A DNA stretch of 64,000 nt from Schistosoma haematobium. Its lineage: Eukaryota > Platyhelminthes > Trematoda > Strigeidida > Schistosomatidae. Under the pieces are notes generated by a model. The model was not told where the DNA came from. It did no database searches and saw nothing but the letters and a program-made list of their open reading frames with translations. This document shows, one piece after another, positions 23,553 to 37,700 of the stretch. The DNA lies in the NCBI RefSeq assembly GCF_000699445.3, contig NC_067196.1:23329116-23393115 (forward strand), in the 5' to 3' direction. A program made the position numbers and the translations under genes. How positions within the stretch are numbered: position 1 is the stretch's first letter; each line of letters starts with the position of its first letter.

Positions 23553-24739
23553 ACATTAAACACCAAATATCTTTTGCAAGATAGTTTGATAGAACATTTA
23601 TTATCCGCCTCAACACGTTAGTTATATGGTATGAATAAATGCGTGTACATATTATCAACTATTACGGAAGACACTGCTTTTTGAGTAACATTTACTACAG
23701 AAAAAATTTAACATTACTGAGTAAACTTGACAATAATCTTAGGTTTACATTTTAAACTACTAGAAAAGTACTTGAGTAGAAAAGAACGTAGCAACAAAAT
23801 AGGTAGACGCATACATTTTTTCAGTTATACACTTGGGATCTTTCATCTGTTTTACACACGATTAAATGTGTCCAACTTAAAATCGCATTTATTCTTTCAC
23901 CATTCATTAGCAATAAAACTGTCGAAAAATTCAGGTTGATCATTAAGCTAAAACATATAGTTATCGCTTTATTGAATATAACAACTAATGATATTAAAGT
24001 ATGTCGGCAGTTGCTACGATTTGCAACACAAAAGAAAAAATACATATGGTAAAAACAAATCTAAAGAAAGAAAATAAAATCTAGAATATAGTAGGGATAT
24101 CCCAGTTTCGGATCAGTCGTTACTTGGAGGTATTTAACCAACCACTTAAGTAAATTACACTTCCTTATGTGCATCAAAACAACAGTCAGTGACAACGTAA
24201 ATTGATGTCACACTTGGATCCACACAACCATGACGCTATTACTTTCTAGTAGTAATTTAGCTATTGTCCCTTGACGAAATAAAACAGCGTAGTGAAGGTT
24301 CATGACATTAACGATTGAATAGCTTTCCTTGCCAAGAACTTTGTACCCTACAACCACACGTTCGGTAGCTGTACCTCAATACTTCGAAGATATTGATGAT
24401 CAAATGTCTCATTATTAGGGCAACCATACATCCCGATAATATAATAAACAAATTAAGGTGGAAAGAAACGGAGGAAGAAGTATTTTTCGATGAATAAGTG
24501 ACAAAACTGAAGCATCATATATATAACTTTTTCAGATATTTAAAAAAATAAAGATCTACCACAACCTCTTCCAACAAATTGAAAAAATATGGTGATATGA
24601 ATAAAATAATACATCGAACAAAAAATACCTTTACAAACAAACATAAATATCCACAGCATTTTGATCAAAGGAAATGCATTGATACACCAAAGACATAAAT
24701 ATACATCCACAAACAGGTATATATGCATATGAGACAGGT
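23553..24739. other. Intergenic between the two convergent genes
   Basis: AT-rich 3' flank of the kinase gene. No gene or repeat recognised. The kinase 3' untranslated region must lie at the right end of this block. Confidence 0.4.
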
Positions 24740-26776
24740 TCAATTGAAATTCATTTCTGCAAGTTTCAAAGCCTTACGACCTAATGCTTCAGCTTTGGCG
24801 ACAGCTAACAGTTCTGGTGATGTTTGACACCAACCGGAACGTCTACGATCAGCGGTTAAAGACGTAAACTCTGGGGATTTAAGCAGGGATTGCTTTGAAG
24901 TAGAACTTGTTAGTGGTTGACGTTTCTGTTGTTGTGATTGTTTGACAAACGATGATTGCTTCGGTGATTGAAGTTTAGGCGCTGATTTCAATGTATCTTT
25001 ACGAGATTTAGACAAGTTATGTTGACTAACAAATGACTCATCATTATCACTGTCTGAAAACAAATCAATAAGTCGAGTTCGGACACGTTGTTGAACTGCA
25101 GAATTATCATGTTTACTACTACTAGTACTACTAGGACTCAAAAATCTATTACCGGATACCGTCGACATAAGTCCACCACCATCAGGAGTAGATGCTTTAG
25201 TTGGTGAATTTAAACATATCGATCGAGAATTCAACGTTTTCACATTAGTTCTTTTAGAGCTGAATAATTGTAGAATGAGAAATTTAAGCGAAAAAAAACA
25301 ATAATTAATACAACATTTAGGATATAATAATTTTAGCTTATTAATATGACGGAAATTTCACTTTATATTCTTACAAATTTAGGTTGGCAGTTTTAAATTG
25401 TACATTAATCTAAAAGAGACAGATCTATCTATTTATGAACTGATAATGATATGAAAAACAATTAGGAATCGTTGAACAGTGAAATACAATATTATTAGAA
25501 TAAAATATAACTTATTTACTAACAAGTTTATAAACTTGACCTAGAGACATTAAAGATGGAAAGGGACTTGAACATGCAACCAATTAGTTGAAAGTTAAGT
25601 AGTGTGACCGTCAACCCACCGCTGTTACATAATCATCAACTTCACTTGAAGATCAGTCATCAACACAGTTATTACCATAACTTAAGAATGGTGCTTGTTA
25701 ACAATAGGTTTGGTACATGACTTTTAACCACACCCTAGTTCCATAGAAAACTCTAAGACTTGGAACTCAAACGGGAAATAAAAGGGAGAAAGTATGAAAA
25801 GAAACATTACTTCTAAAGTTAGTTTAAGTACTGAAAACACTGACATTTGTAGATTACTAGATTATTAGATCGCTCCAAATGAATCTTCTTTTAAAGTAAT
25901 CTACAATGACATTTATTAGTTTGTATGGTCTTGACATTTTGGAAGCTCTTGGAACTATGCTAAAATAGGAAATTGTTCAATCAGGATATAGCGCATAATT
26001 TGCCTTTTTCATTCGACGATGATTGAACGAAGAGTTTGTAGCTTTTAAAAATCTTTCCGAACACTCTTGAGGGCTCCCAACAGTTAAGGAACTTGAAATT
26101 CCTCAGGTTAGTGACAGTTAGACCTTAGAATGTATATCCTTAAATTATTTCATAATGGTTTATAAGTTTGAAAACCTCTTGAACAACATTAATTTGGATT
26201 TAAAATACTCATAAGTTCATTGATTTCATCAACTAGGACTATTATGAACAACATAATGATCATAAGAGATTTAATTGAAGGAATCGTGTGGAGGTTGATT
26301 GAATTTGCAAATTGTTTGTCATAGATTGATCTCAAATGAAGTATTATTTAAAAAACAGGAGCATTGAACAACTGTTCCTTCATAGTATGATGCTCCTCAG
26401 CAGTATGCACCCACGACCCAACCAGTGATTAAATCCAGATGAACGGTTGGGTATTTATGGGACAGCACGACGATTACTCCAATCTCATTGATGACAACTG
26501 TTTCGCCACTGATATGTTAGAAGTTTAGCGCACAATACTTATTACTAGAAATTTAGGAACATCTAAAACAGGGGATTCTTCGAATCATTTAAATGGCAGT
26601 TATAACTTAACGACGGTCCAGATTATCTGTAGTACAACAGGTTGCCCTCCCCCACCTGCTTCGGTCTGGGGACCTGGGCAGTATAACAGCCCATACACAA
26701 ATAAAATGAAAATGACGATAGTTACTGAAAATTCTATTTACGCTTCGATCGACAGTCAAACAATTCACATTATCAA

Positions 26777-26818
<42 letters not shown>

Positions 26819-26905
26819 CAATATTATTATTATTATTATTATTATCAATATTATTATTATTATCAATATTATTATTATTATTATCAATATTATTATTATT
26901 ATTAC

Positions 26906-26966
<61 letters not shown>

Positions 26967-29900
26967 CACGTCATTTATTCACTCTCTTTGATTCCCAATC
27001 TGTTTATCCTTATTTTTCAACTTATACAGCAGCTCACCAATGGTGGAAACTCGGTTCTATCTAAACGATCTCGAATCACTGCCTGGTTGAAAATTATATG
27101 CTACCACCAAATACGAATACTGAAGCAGTTTTTCTGAAACTACGTGCACCATTCTGGCTGCCTTCAACGTTCGCACACTTATGCAGGTCGGACAACAGAT
27201 AGGAAAGTTTCGATAATGATATTAGAAGACGAAGATTATCGAAATTTATCAAAGGGATTAATTGTTTTAAAGATAGGAAAGTCTTAATATCGACGTTTGT
27301 TGTCTATCCGAGACCCGTATTCAAGACTCTGGTGAAGTACTACAAATTTGCTCTCCATCTATCGCTTCAAAAAGCTTGTTTTACGTGCGCTTATCCGGGG
27401 ACCCTGTGGCATCTTCGTCTGGTCTTGCTGGCGTTGGTGTCGCACTAAGCGCTAGAGCTGAGGCAGCACTAATCGATCGGATCCCCATTAACAGTCGGTT
27501 ATGTGCTGTTAGATTAGAAAGTTCCATCAAAGTGAGAAGAAATCGGCGCGAGAAACGATGTCTCTTCGTCATCTCCACCTATGCCCCGACAGATTGCAGC
27601 CCGGATGCAATCAAGGATGAGTTTTACCACCAGTTATCTGTTCTTCTACAGAAAGTGCGTTCAACAGATATTGTTGTACTAGCCGGAGACTTGGATGCTC
27701 AGGTCAGGCGTCTAGGCACAGAAGAGAGTCGTTTAGGTGGCCGATGGGGACTTGTTGGTCGCAGGTCAGATAACGGGGACCGTCTACTGCAACTGTGTAC
27801 AGACCACAACCTATTTCTGGCTAGCACCAACTTTCGGCACAGTCATCGCCGATGTGCCACCTGGCGTCCTCCCTCTGCATCCCAAGCCTGGACTCATATT
27901 GATCACATCGCGATCAGCTACCGCTGGCGTGGTTGTGTACAAGACTGCCGCTCCTTTTGGAGTACCTATCTGGACTCTGACCATGCCTTGGTCTGTGCCA
28001 ATCTTACCCTAATTTTCAGTGACCAACAAAGTGACCGCCACCAACGGATTGATGTCAGCAAATTGCTTGCAACTTCTGTTGCTAGTAAGTATAGAACTGA
28101 GCTAGCCTCTAGGCTAGCTACCATTCCACCGAAAAGTATAGATGAGCATTGGTTGTAACTGCATGACGCCATCAAAATGGCGAGTAAAGCCGCGTGCGGC
28201 TCCGCGAAACGTCCCGCCTACAAGCACTGGGTTTCTTCAGGCTCCTTACAACTCATCGAAGCCCGTCGGTCTACTCCGGGTGACCACGAGTATGACCACA
28301 AATGAAGGATGTTACGTAAGGAAATTGGGCAAAGCTTGCGTAAGGACCGAGAAGCCTGGTGGTCGGAGCATGCTAATGAGCTGGAAGCAGCAGCTGCATC
28401 TGGTAATTACCAGCAGCTCTTCCAACTTATCCGAGCCACTGGCAGCAAGAAGTCCGTGTGATCGAAACAATCTGCGAGGATGATGGGATGCCAATCACTA
28501 ACATCCATCGACGTCTTGGACGATGGGCAGAGTTTTTCGAAGGGCAGTTGAACTGGCCTGCTGCTCCGGCAACATCGGTCAGACTGTCCTGCCCTCCATG
28601 GCCGGTGACGACTGATCCACCAAATGAGGAGGAAGTCCGCAAGGAACTCCAACTCTTGAAGCGTTACAAATCACCTGGCCCAGATGACTTACCTCCGGCT
28701 CTTTTTAAAGATGGTGGTGACTTTCTGACTAAGGAATTGACGACGTTGTTCACAAAGGTTTGGGAACTAGAGAGTGTACCAACGTCATGGAATGAGTCGA
28801 TAGTTGTCCCTATCTATAAAAACGGTTCACGTCGTTCCTGTAACAACTATCGGGGGATAAGTCTACTTCCGATTGCGTACAAGCTATTGGCTTCCGTTAT
28901 ACTTCGTAGGTTGTTCAAAACCCGAGAAAGATTGACTCGCGAGGAGCAGGCTGGGTTTCGTTCTGGTCGAGGATGTATTGATCATATCTTCACCCTCCGC
29001 CAAATGTTAGAACACCGTCATACTTATCAAAGGCCAACAATCGTAGTGTTTCTTGACATCAGGGCTCCTTCGATTCGTTGGACAGGACTGTTCTCTGGGA
29101 TTGTCTATTGAAGAAGGGTGTGCCTGAGAAGTTTATTAACATCCTAAAAGCCCTATATACAAACACCTTAGGCAGAGTGAAGGGATACAACCACCTCTCT
29201 CCATTGTTCCATTCAAGCAGTGGGGTTAGGCAGGGTTGCCCAATCTCACCATTCCTCTTCAACTTTGCCATCGATGACATTCTGGAAACAGCTCTGATGA
29301 ATGTAAGTAATGGTGGTGTGGATCTGTTGCCTGGAGAAAGACTTCTCGACCTTGAGTATGCGGACGATACTGTCTTACTGTGCGATAATGCCCAAGGCAT
29401 GCAACCCGCACTTAATCAGTTGGCAATCAGTGTCCGTAGGTATGGTATGTGCTTTGCACCTTCGAAGTGCAAAGTACTTCTACAAGACTGACAGGATTCT
29501 AATCCTGTACTCACCCTGGATGGTGAGCAGATACAAGTAGTCGAGTTCATTTATCTAGGTAGCTGTATAAGTGCTGGTGGGGGTGTGAGTGATGAGATCA
29601 ATGCACGTATAGTGAAAGCCAGAGCGGATTATGCTAATCTGGGCCATCTTTGGCGCCTTCGTGATGTTAGTCTGGCTGTAAAAGGTCGGATCTACAACGC
29701 GTCGGTGAAAGCAGTTTTGCTCTATGCTTGTGAAACCTGGTCTCTCCGAGTTGAGGACGTTAGACGACTCTCTGTGTTTGATCATCGTTGTTTCCGAAGG
29801 ACTGCTGACATCCAGTGGCAACACCATGTCAGTAATGCAGAGGTTCGGCATCGTGTGTTCAGGTGCAAAGACGATAATCCAATTGGTGTCACCATCTTGA

Positions 29901-30253
29901 AACATAGACTTTGGTGGCTTGAACATGTTCTACGAATGTCGCCGAGAGAATTCAACGTCGTGCATTATCTGCCAACGCTGGGACTGGCTGGAAAAAGCGG
30001 AGAGGTGGTCAGTGTATGACACGGTGTCGTGGTATGAAAGAAAGCTGCAAAGGGCTGGCTTCTGTTGGTCCTTCACGACTCCCTGGCTGGGGTCCGAGAG
30101 ATGGTGCAACATTGGCTATAGACGTTATCAGATATGGCTCAGAGTAGAAGCCAGTGACGATCCTGCTGCAACCTACTTTTACTTTCTTCATAAAAAAAGG
30201 TTGTATCTTCCTTAACTGAAAGAATTCTTCTGGTCGTACCTTTCCGTTTCCCC

Positions 30254-30286
<33 letters not shown>

Positions 30287-31647
30287 ACTACCTTACACTA
30301 ATCTGTGGTCGTTATTGTTCTTTTTCTTATACGCACATTACCTTTTTTCTCTTCCCATTCTCATTGTTTTGTGTGGCACATATATATGGTGCCCCCTTGT
30401 ACTAATATTTGTGTTCAAATAAAATAAAGTAAACGGGTTGAGGATCATAAAGGTGTTTCGTGTTATCTGGGCTATCTGGTTTATTTATTTTTCTGATAAG
30501 AAATTTCTTGAGTCAATACTTGGTTGTTGTAGTAAAGGATTTCATTACTATATTTTGATTTTCGACACGAGCCTCAAGCATTCGTGAATTCGTTCTGGTG
30601 ATCGATCACATCCGATAATGGTAGTTTATTGTCTGATTTTATCATCAATGTGGATTTTATGTCGTTGAAGATACCACTGACTAAACTGTAAAATACTTCT
30701 AGGTGATCACTTTTGATGATGGCAATGAATACATCGCCTCTAAGATTAAACAATTCAGATCAAAGAATAAAACACCTCCAAGATGATTTAGAAGTAATAA
30801 GAGATATTCACTGATGATAATGGTACACACTAAAGTTAGGCTACTGAACCAATTAAGGTGACTATCAAATAACCTATAACCTATAAATATAATTAAAATA
30901 TTGGGCGAGCTGGGACTTGACTGTTTGGTGATTCAACTGTGAAAATAACTGAGAATTCAAACACCACAAGTGAGCGTTCAAATCAAAGTACCCATCCAAT
31001 TGATTTTGGTCTAATATAAAACTTATATTCAAGATATATTCTTATAATTCTGAAATGAAAGTCAAGCAGGCTTACAGATATCAATCTGATTACATGAAAA
31101 AAATCTAAAACTACTAAGTAACCTAGAAATTGTTTGGGCATATGTGAAGTGTTGAACGTACTACAACAGTTATTATCAGCCACTGAAAAGAGTAGTTCTT
31201 CAACAAGTCAAAAATCATCTATTTAAAGTCAATTAGATGTGTTATAGAAGTATAAATACATGGAATGACTAACACCTGATGAAACTAAACTATATATTTT
31301 ACATTATCTATTGACCTTAGTTACACAGCCATTGAAAACCAAGAAATGTTGAACAGATGCGTTGTCCTAGTATAAGACTCCCTAGCAGTAGGAAACCACG
31401 ACCCCACCAGGGGTCGAGCCCAAGACCTTCGAGTTTTATGCTAAGCGCCTGACATTCGGACCACTAAGTTGAAATCTAGTGGTTAGCAATTCCAACTACA
31501 ACTAACTCGCCACATTTAGCAACCATCAATCAATTCCATTAGTGGAGAACTGACTCACATGATTGAACTCCACTAGTTACAGCTTCACACTTGCACTCCG
31601 ACAATTACCTTCCGAAACTATTGTTACTAAGTAGATGATTGGTGTCG

Positions 31648-31700
<53 letters not shown>

Positions 31701-34700
31701 GATTTGATCTTTACACTTACTTTGGTTTCGCATCAATCTCAGAAATTTTAGAGTGTTTTAGAGAGTCTACTACTTCAGACGAAGAAGTAACAGCTGGTGA
31801 TACATTCTCTAACTGTTTGGAACGACCGGGTGGACGACCTCGGGCTCGTTTACTAGGTAAACTATCTGGAGTTTTTGGAATTGTATGAATAAGTTCCAAA
31901 TTCTCCACTGAATTTAAAGCGCGTGAATCATTGATCTGTAGTAGTGAAATATAGAAAGAAAGTGGATATTTATCATGACAGGTTCAATAGTAAAGTATAA
32001 TAGCAAAAATAAAAGTATAGGATAGCACAAGAAAACCATAAAATAAGTAAATTTGAGGAATACGTAACAGAAGTGTTCATACACAATGATCAAAATAATG
32101 AAATCTATCCTTTGCTTCTACTGCATTCTTTATAGAGCAATAAAACGAGTATATTCTCAATGAATAATATGAAAAAAGAGGGCTTCTGAAATTGATTTTT
32201 TAAGTGACAAACATATTTGCATGAAATAAAAATAGGTCAAAGCATATGAAATCTTTTCAAACGCTTTTTTATGGAAAACACTTTACATTCACCAGTAACA
32301 TAGTGTAAGAAATCTGGAGTTCTCCAAATGTATATTTGGGGATAGTTGAAGCAGTTATCTCACAAGTCTTACCATAACTGGGACAATAAACTCGGTAATC
32401 AGGAGACATTTTAGGCATATTGTCCCAGCGGTTCCCCAATCGAGGATTGTTTCGTATGCTGGGACAAAGTTCTGAGTTTAAGACAGACAATCATGGAACG
32501 AAAGTTGCTTTGCTAGTGTCTATTGGTTCATCATGAATACCTGGATGAAAATCCACGGAACAAAATTCAGTAGCTTGGCACATTGTTAGAAATAATTCAG
32601 ATTTCATGTTAGCGATGACTTTACCACAGTTTCTATTGTGATTTTTCATAATTAGTAAGACTTATCTTTAAACTAAATGAGGGGCGTTTTAATTGTGTTA
32701 CAACTCCAACTGTATCCCTTGATGCTCACTGCTCCTCCACTACTTCAATGACTTATCTCCTTTTCACTGATTATTGTGTGGTTCGTACTTATATTACGCA
32801 ACTTCAACCATAGCCAACCTCGACATGTACGGTTGGTTGGAGTAGGAACATATTGGAGGAAAGCTAACAGCGGTTAAACTAAGATAAGGTGTCAGTTCAT
32901 TAAATCACTGACTGGTAGATTGAACAGTGTTAGTAGGTGTGGAGTACCTAGTCAGAATATGTACAATAACTGCGAACAGTAGTTGATGTTAAATGATGTG
33001 GTTTATAACCAGTCATTGTGGTCAAATATATCCATTCTTTACTTTTCTCTAGATTTTGAGTTCCGGAATTTCTTCATATATACGACTTCATTCTTTCTTC
33101 TTGAACGACATTCTCAAGTTTATTCTTTCTCACTATCACTGATACTGTAATTATTTTAACTCTTTTGCTATTCATTTTGTTTTGATGATTTGGTGTGTTA
33201 ACTTCAATTAACGCATATTTATGTTAGAATTTACTTTAATCATGACTGACTAACTAAATTGGTTGGATCCTAGTTGACAGGCATTCATATATCATTTAAA
33301 TGAATGAATTTCTTTAAAGAACTCTGGAAAACACTGACAGAAGTATATATGTAAGTTTAGATAACGGCAAAAGATGATTTTCAGAAACCCAATATCTCAC
33401 TGAGAAGTAGGATAACCCCAAAGACTTTAATACGATAACTTAGGAATTTCAATTTGAACAAAAGATCGTAGTGACCACAATTGCTACTTTGACAACCACT
33501 ACCATGATCTGACAATCAAACTTCCTCTAGAAGCTTCAACACTAAATATATATTATATTGAATTAAAATGAAAAAAATCTTAATTTAATAACTTTCAGTT
33601 TATCTAAATACTTTTTTCTCAATAAAAATATACTTGCAAATATATCTACCTACCTTTGAAGAATTATCTATATTATATTTACGCCGTGAAGGCGAAGCTT
33701 TGATACTTGTTTCATCCGATTCCATAGTTAATTTATAGCTTGGCACAACGGTAGATTGTTTATTGCTGAAAGAACATTTTGCATTGTACAATAATTGACG
33801 TAGACGAGAATAATCTGGTGTATCTGTATAATTCATCTTTATGATAGATTGAATAAATGCTAGTATATCTATAACAACGGAACAAAATAACATATTCTTT
33901 TCTCAAAAAAGAAAAAAAAAGCGAAACATTGGATACAAAATTTATCTATCACAATAAAAATCAATCATTAGGCTAGAGGTATCGGGGTGGTTGTCACTTC
34001 TAGGTCGCTCACATTGTGGAAGTATACTTCACCTTGAGAGATCTGGAAAGGGATTTGGGTTCATAATGGGTTTGATGACTTCAGAGTGACCGCAGAGCTC
34101 AACTGTTTGAGCCTGGTCACACATGGCTTTTGTATCCTTGGTTTCAAATGTTTTGGCCTTGATTTTAAAGGTCTTACCGTAGGCAATGGAAATCCACGGG
34201 CCAAAGTAAGGTGTGCTATTTCTAGGGGCTGACATGTCCTACCCCCCTTCAATCTCGAGAAAACAGTATAGCTGCAGATGCTGTGTGAGAGTAACATCTT
34301 ACTGCTACCACACGCTAGTATAATCAGCAGTACAACTTTACCCTAGGACCATGAGTTTGTTGCTTTTAGTCTTACAGCTCTCTAACAAAACTGCCTGGTA
34401 TAGTATGACCTGAAGGTATGAATGTTCCACTCAACATAGCTAGATTGGATCAGTTACGATCAAGTCGCAATAACAACATAAACATAAACAAACATTAATG
34501 TCGATATTATTAGCATTATAATTTCTGTAAGGGTTTGTATATATACTCGTTATTCATATACAAGACTGCGTTTGAACCAGTCTCTGAGTATGAACCGGTG
34601 AAGCGGACACTAATAGTACCTTTAGCTACAAGTTGAATAGACATTTGATAGAGCGACTATATCTGAATACACTGAGAACTCATTCATTTTGCCTCTTGTC

Positions 34701-37700
34701 ATATCTTTTTTATCAATAAATGATTTGTGTTGTTAGTCTTGAATGCCCATACACTATTTCAAAATGCAAAAGCTTGGAATAACGTATATCTTGTTAGCCA
34801 TTGTTTCAAATTGTTCCGGTTGTAATCACAGATCTTAAATCACTTAGGCTAGTCGATAGCAATTTATGGTGTTTAAGAATGTACAGATATTTTTGTACAG
34901 TAACAAAATAAAGAAAACGTTTTACTATACCAAATAATGTTTCATAAGATAATTTCGAGAATTGGTCTACAGGAAGGACCATTTATCGACTGTGAATAAG
35001 CAGATGAAATAGTCCATTTTGGTGATGACGATATAATTTAGTCCTTCGATCGCCCTGAATAACAATACAAGCACGTTTATGGTGTGTTTCACTCCGTCTA
35101 AATGTAAAATATTGTTTCAGGAATGGTCTGCATTATCCCTTAGATTGGTCATAAGGAGTGAAGTGATTGATTGAATCAACTATCCCACTCAATTTGAAAG
35201 TTTAATCAGCCCTGCTGGGGTAGTGCCTAATGAAATATAAACACGGATTCTTAAGGCGCCCTTCGCTCAACCAACATACGTCACTTGTAGTATAGGTGAG
35301 ATATCCGTTTACCAAGTAAAGAGCGAATATAGTTCACAATAGTCTGCGTTGCATTATTCTAAGACTCTGAAACATAGTTTACAAAAGTAGAAGAAATATG
35401 TAGGCGGCAAGCTTAAAAGCATTTTTGATCACGACTGATTGATTAACCTTCTGAGAAAATGTTACCAAATGTAGTAAGTAAATAGAAAAATACAAATATT
35501 AAAACCAACCAGGATTAGGTCCGTAACCAGCTTGTGATACCAATTCAGCAGGGTTTCTCATTGTTTTCTCTTTAAAGGTAGCCACAGCCACTTTCACACG
35601 ATCAGGGACATTTGCACGCAGTTTTGGATCTACATAAACAGGTGAGTGGGGAGGTTAGAATAAAAATACTGTCCTATTATTTAACATGATAGATACTGGG
35701 TAATACCATAAAAGATGCATTATTTCAAATATTTTTATATTGTGTTAGTGGTTTTCGTGACTTCATCATTTATGGCAAGCATTCTGGGAATGGATAAATA
35801 TCAGTTGAATAACTGGTTAGAAATCAGGCAGCAATTAATGGTTTGCTGAGCAGTAGTTCGCTTCGTTCTACTTTATAGGTGTGAAAAACGGCCACTAAAA
35901 ATAGAGGAGATTCGCAGATTACTAGTATTCAATCACAGACATCCTCAAACAATTTTTCGTGTATTTTGAGACCACTGAGTAAGCAGTGCCTGAGTTAGGA
36001 ATAGAGTACTGGGTAAAGATAGCAAATCGATTGTGAGGTATTAAATATTCATCAAATGAGGTGACTAAGACACGTAATATATATGCCAAACCACCGACTA
36101 CTTTGACGAGTGATCTTGTCTGGTGTAGGAGTATGTTTGAAAAAAGCTAGGGTTGGCCAAACCAAAACATGGCACCAGTCCATGTAATCGTTGACGAATG
36201 GTGTAGACTACATGGTTGGAGTCCGTATGATTATCGTAACCAATGGTTAGAGACTTTGAATGACATGGCTCGAAATCGTTTGCAACGGCGGAAGTGTATC
36301 CATTCTTTATCTTCCTTCAAATTTTAGGCTTCTGAATTCCCCATAACTTTCATTGTCTTTATTTCACTAATTTATATTTTTTGAGTCGCAACCTTCAAAG
36401 CTTAGACTTTTCTGTCACTACTAAAACTGTTAATACCTCTACTGCTCTTAAATGTTGCCTGACAATTTCATTTCTCCGTTCTATTGGTGTATGGCAACTT
36501 GAACCAATGTACATACGTACATTTTGTTTCATGTTGCCCCTGACTGAATGAGCACTCAGCCAGTCAGCTAAAACGTAGGATCAGGCACATATATGCATCA
36601 GTTCAAGTTGCCATACCTCATTAGCACAGCAAAATAAACACCGGATTCATAAAAGTAGTTAATTCAATGGTGGTAATATATAAAAGAAAGATTGCATATA
36701 AGGACATAGTACAGGAAGAAAGAATTAGTTCGTAGAAAGAAAGATATGAAGCGATTTTAATCTCACGGTTTAAATGAAGACCGAAAGTGTATACACCTAC
36801 GCTATTGTGATCGATTCTGAGCTGTATCACCCTAAGTCTCCAACCATTGGTTACGATGGTCACGCGGACCTCAACCAAGTAGTCTGCATCTACCAACATG
36901 ACACAGACTAGAGGTTAATGACTTCAAGCACTGATGCCACGTTTTGGTTTGGCTGCCCCTAGCTTTCTTCCAACCATTTCCAACACTAGTCAGCACTGAG
37001 CGTCGTGGTAATCCGGTGTTCAGGTATACACAACACGTGGTCCAACCATCTCAGTCGATGAAGACTCACAACCTCATCAACTGATTTACCATCATTCCCT
37101 AATATCCTGTGTCTAACTTCACTATTACTTAGCCGGTGATCGCAGCAGATGTGAGCAATATTTATAAGGCATCTGTGGTCAAATACTAGTAGCTTACGAG
37201 TATCTTCTACTCTTAATGACCATGTTTCGCAGCCGTAAGGTAAAACAGAACGAACTGCCGTGCAGTATACTCGTCCTTTTATTGATAGACGGATATCTCA
37301 CCTTTGCCATAAGTGACGTAAGTTGGCGAAAGCCGAACGAGTTTTTCGAATCCATGCTGAGATTTCGTCAGACACCAACCCATTAGGGCTGATCAGACTT
37401 CCATGATAAGTGAAGTTGTCAATGCGTTCGACTACTCCACTCCCTATCCTTAGTTCAGGTGTTGACGCAGACCAGTCCTGAAGCAACAACTCGCATTTAG
37501 AGGGAGAGAAGGGCATTCCAAACATTCTGGTATTGTTGCTCAGTGCTACCAAAAGACTGCATTTTATCAGCGTCTTCACTAAACAGGACTATATCATCTG
37601 AATATTCTAATTCGATAAGTGGACCTTCTGGTAGGAGATCAATATCCGATAATTCAGTCGATGAGAGCGTTATTTCCATCAGTAGGTCTATGATGACGTT

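Larger units (their letters stand above)
27130..30432 (+). mobile_element. Family B non-LTR retrotransposon, nearly full length, broken
   Basis: It lies in kinase intron 10, opposite to the gene. The 5' part (27130-28015) encodes an AP-endonuclease-like domain: AFNVRT, RDPYS/ETRIQD region, GVALSARAEAALIDRIP, STYAPTD, a GDLDAQ box (GDFNA in relatives), HIDHIAISYRW and SDHALV. After a frameshift, 28315-29480 encodes the reverse transcriptase: YKSPGPDDLPPALFK, NNYRGISLLP, GFRSGRGCIDHIF, VVFLDIRA, SGVRQGCPISPFLF and LEYADDTVLL (YADD catalytic box). The C-terminal segment with LLYACETW and SVFDHRCFRR runs to about 29960. Lesions: frameshifts near 28157, 28450 and 29063, a stop at 29489, and a 74-bp insertion near 27209. 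The 3' end has an (ATT)n tract (30255-30285) and closes in AAATAAAATAAAG. It belongs to the same broad group as family A. Confidence 0.88.

Noticed and set aside
25560..25640. tRNA-like stretch GGGACTTGAACATGCAACC
   Set aside because: Resembles a reversed T-arm by chance; no cloverleaf could be drawn.
26607..27137. Poly-Asn and poly-Ile open frames of 69-143 codons
   Set aside because: They are translations of the (TTA)n microsatellite in different frames, without coding context.
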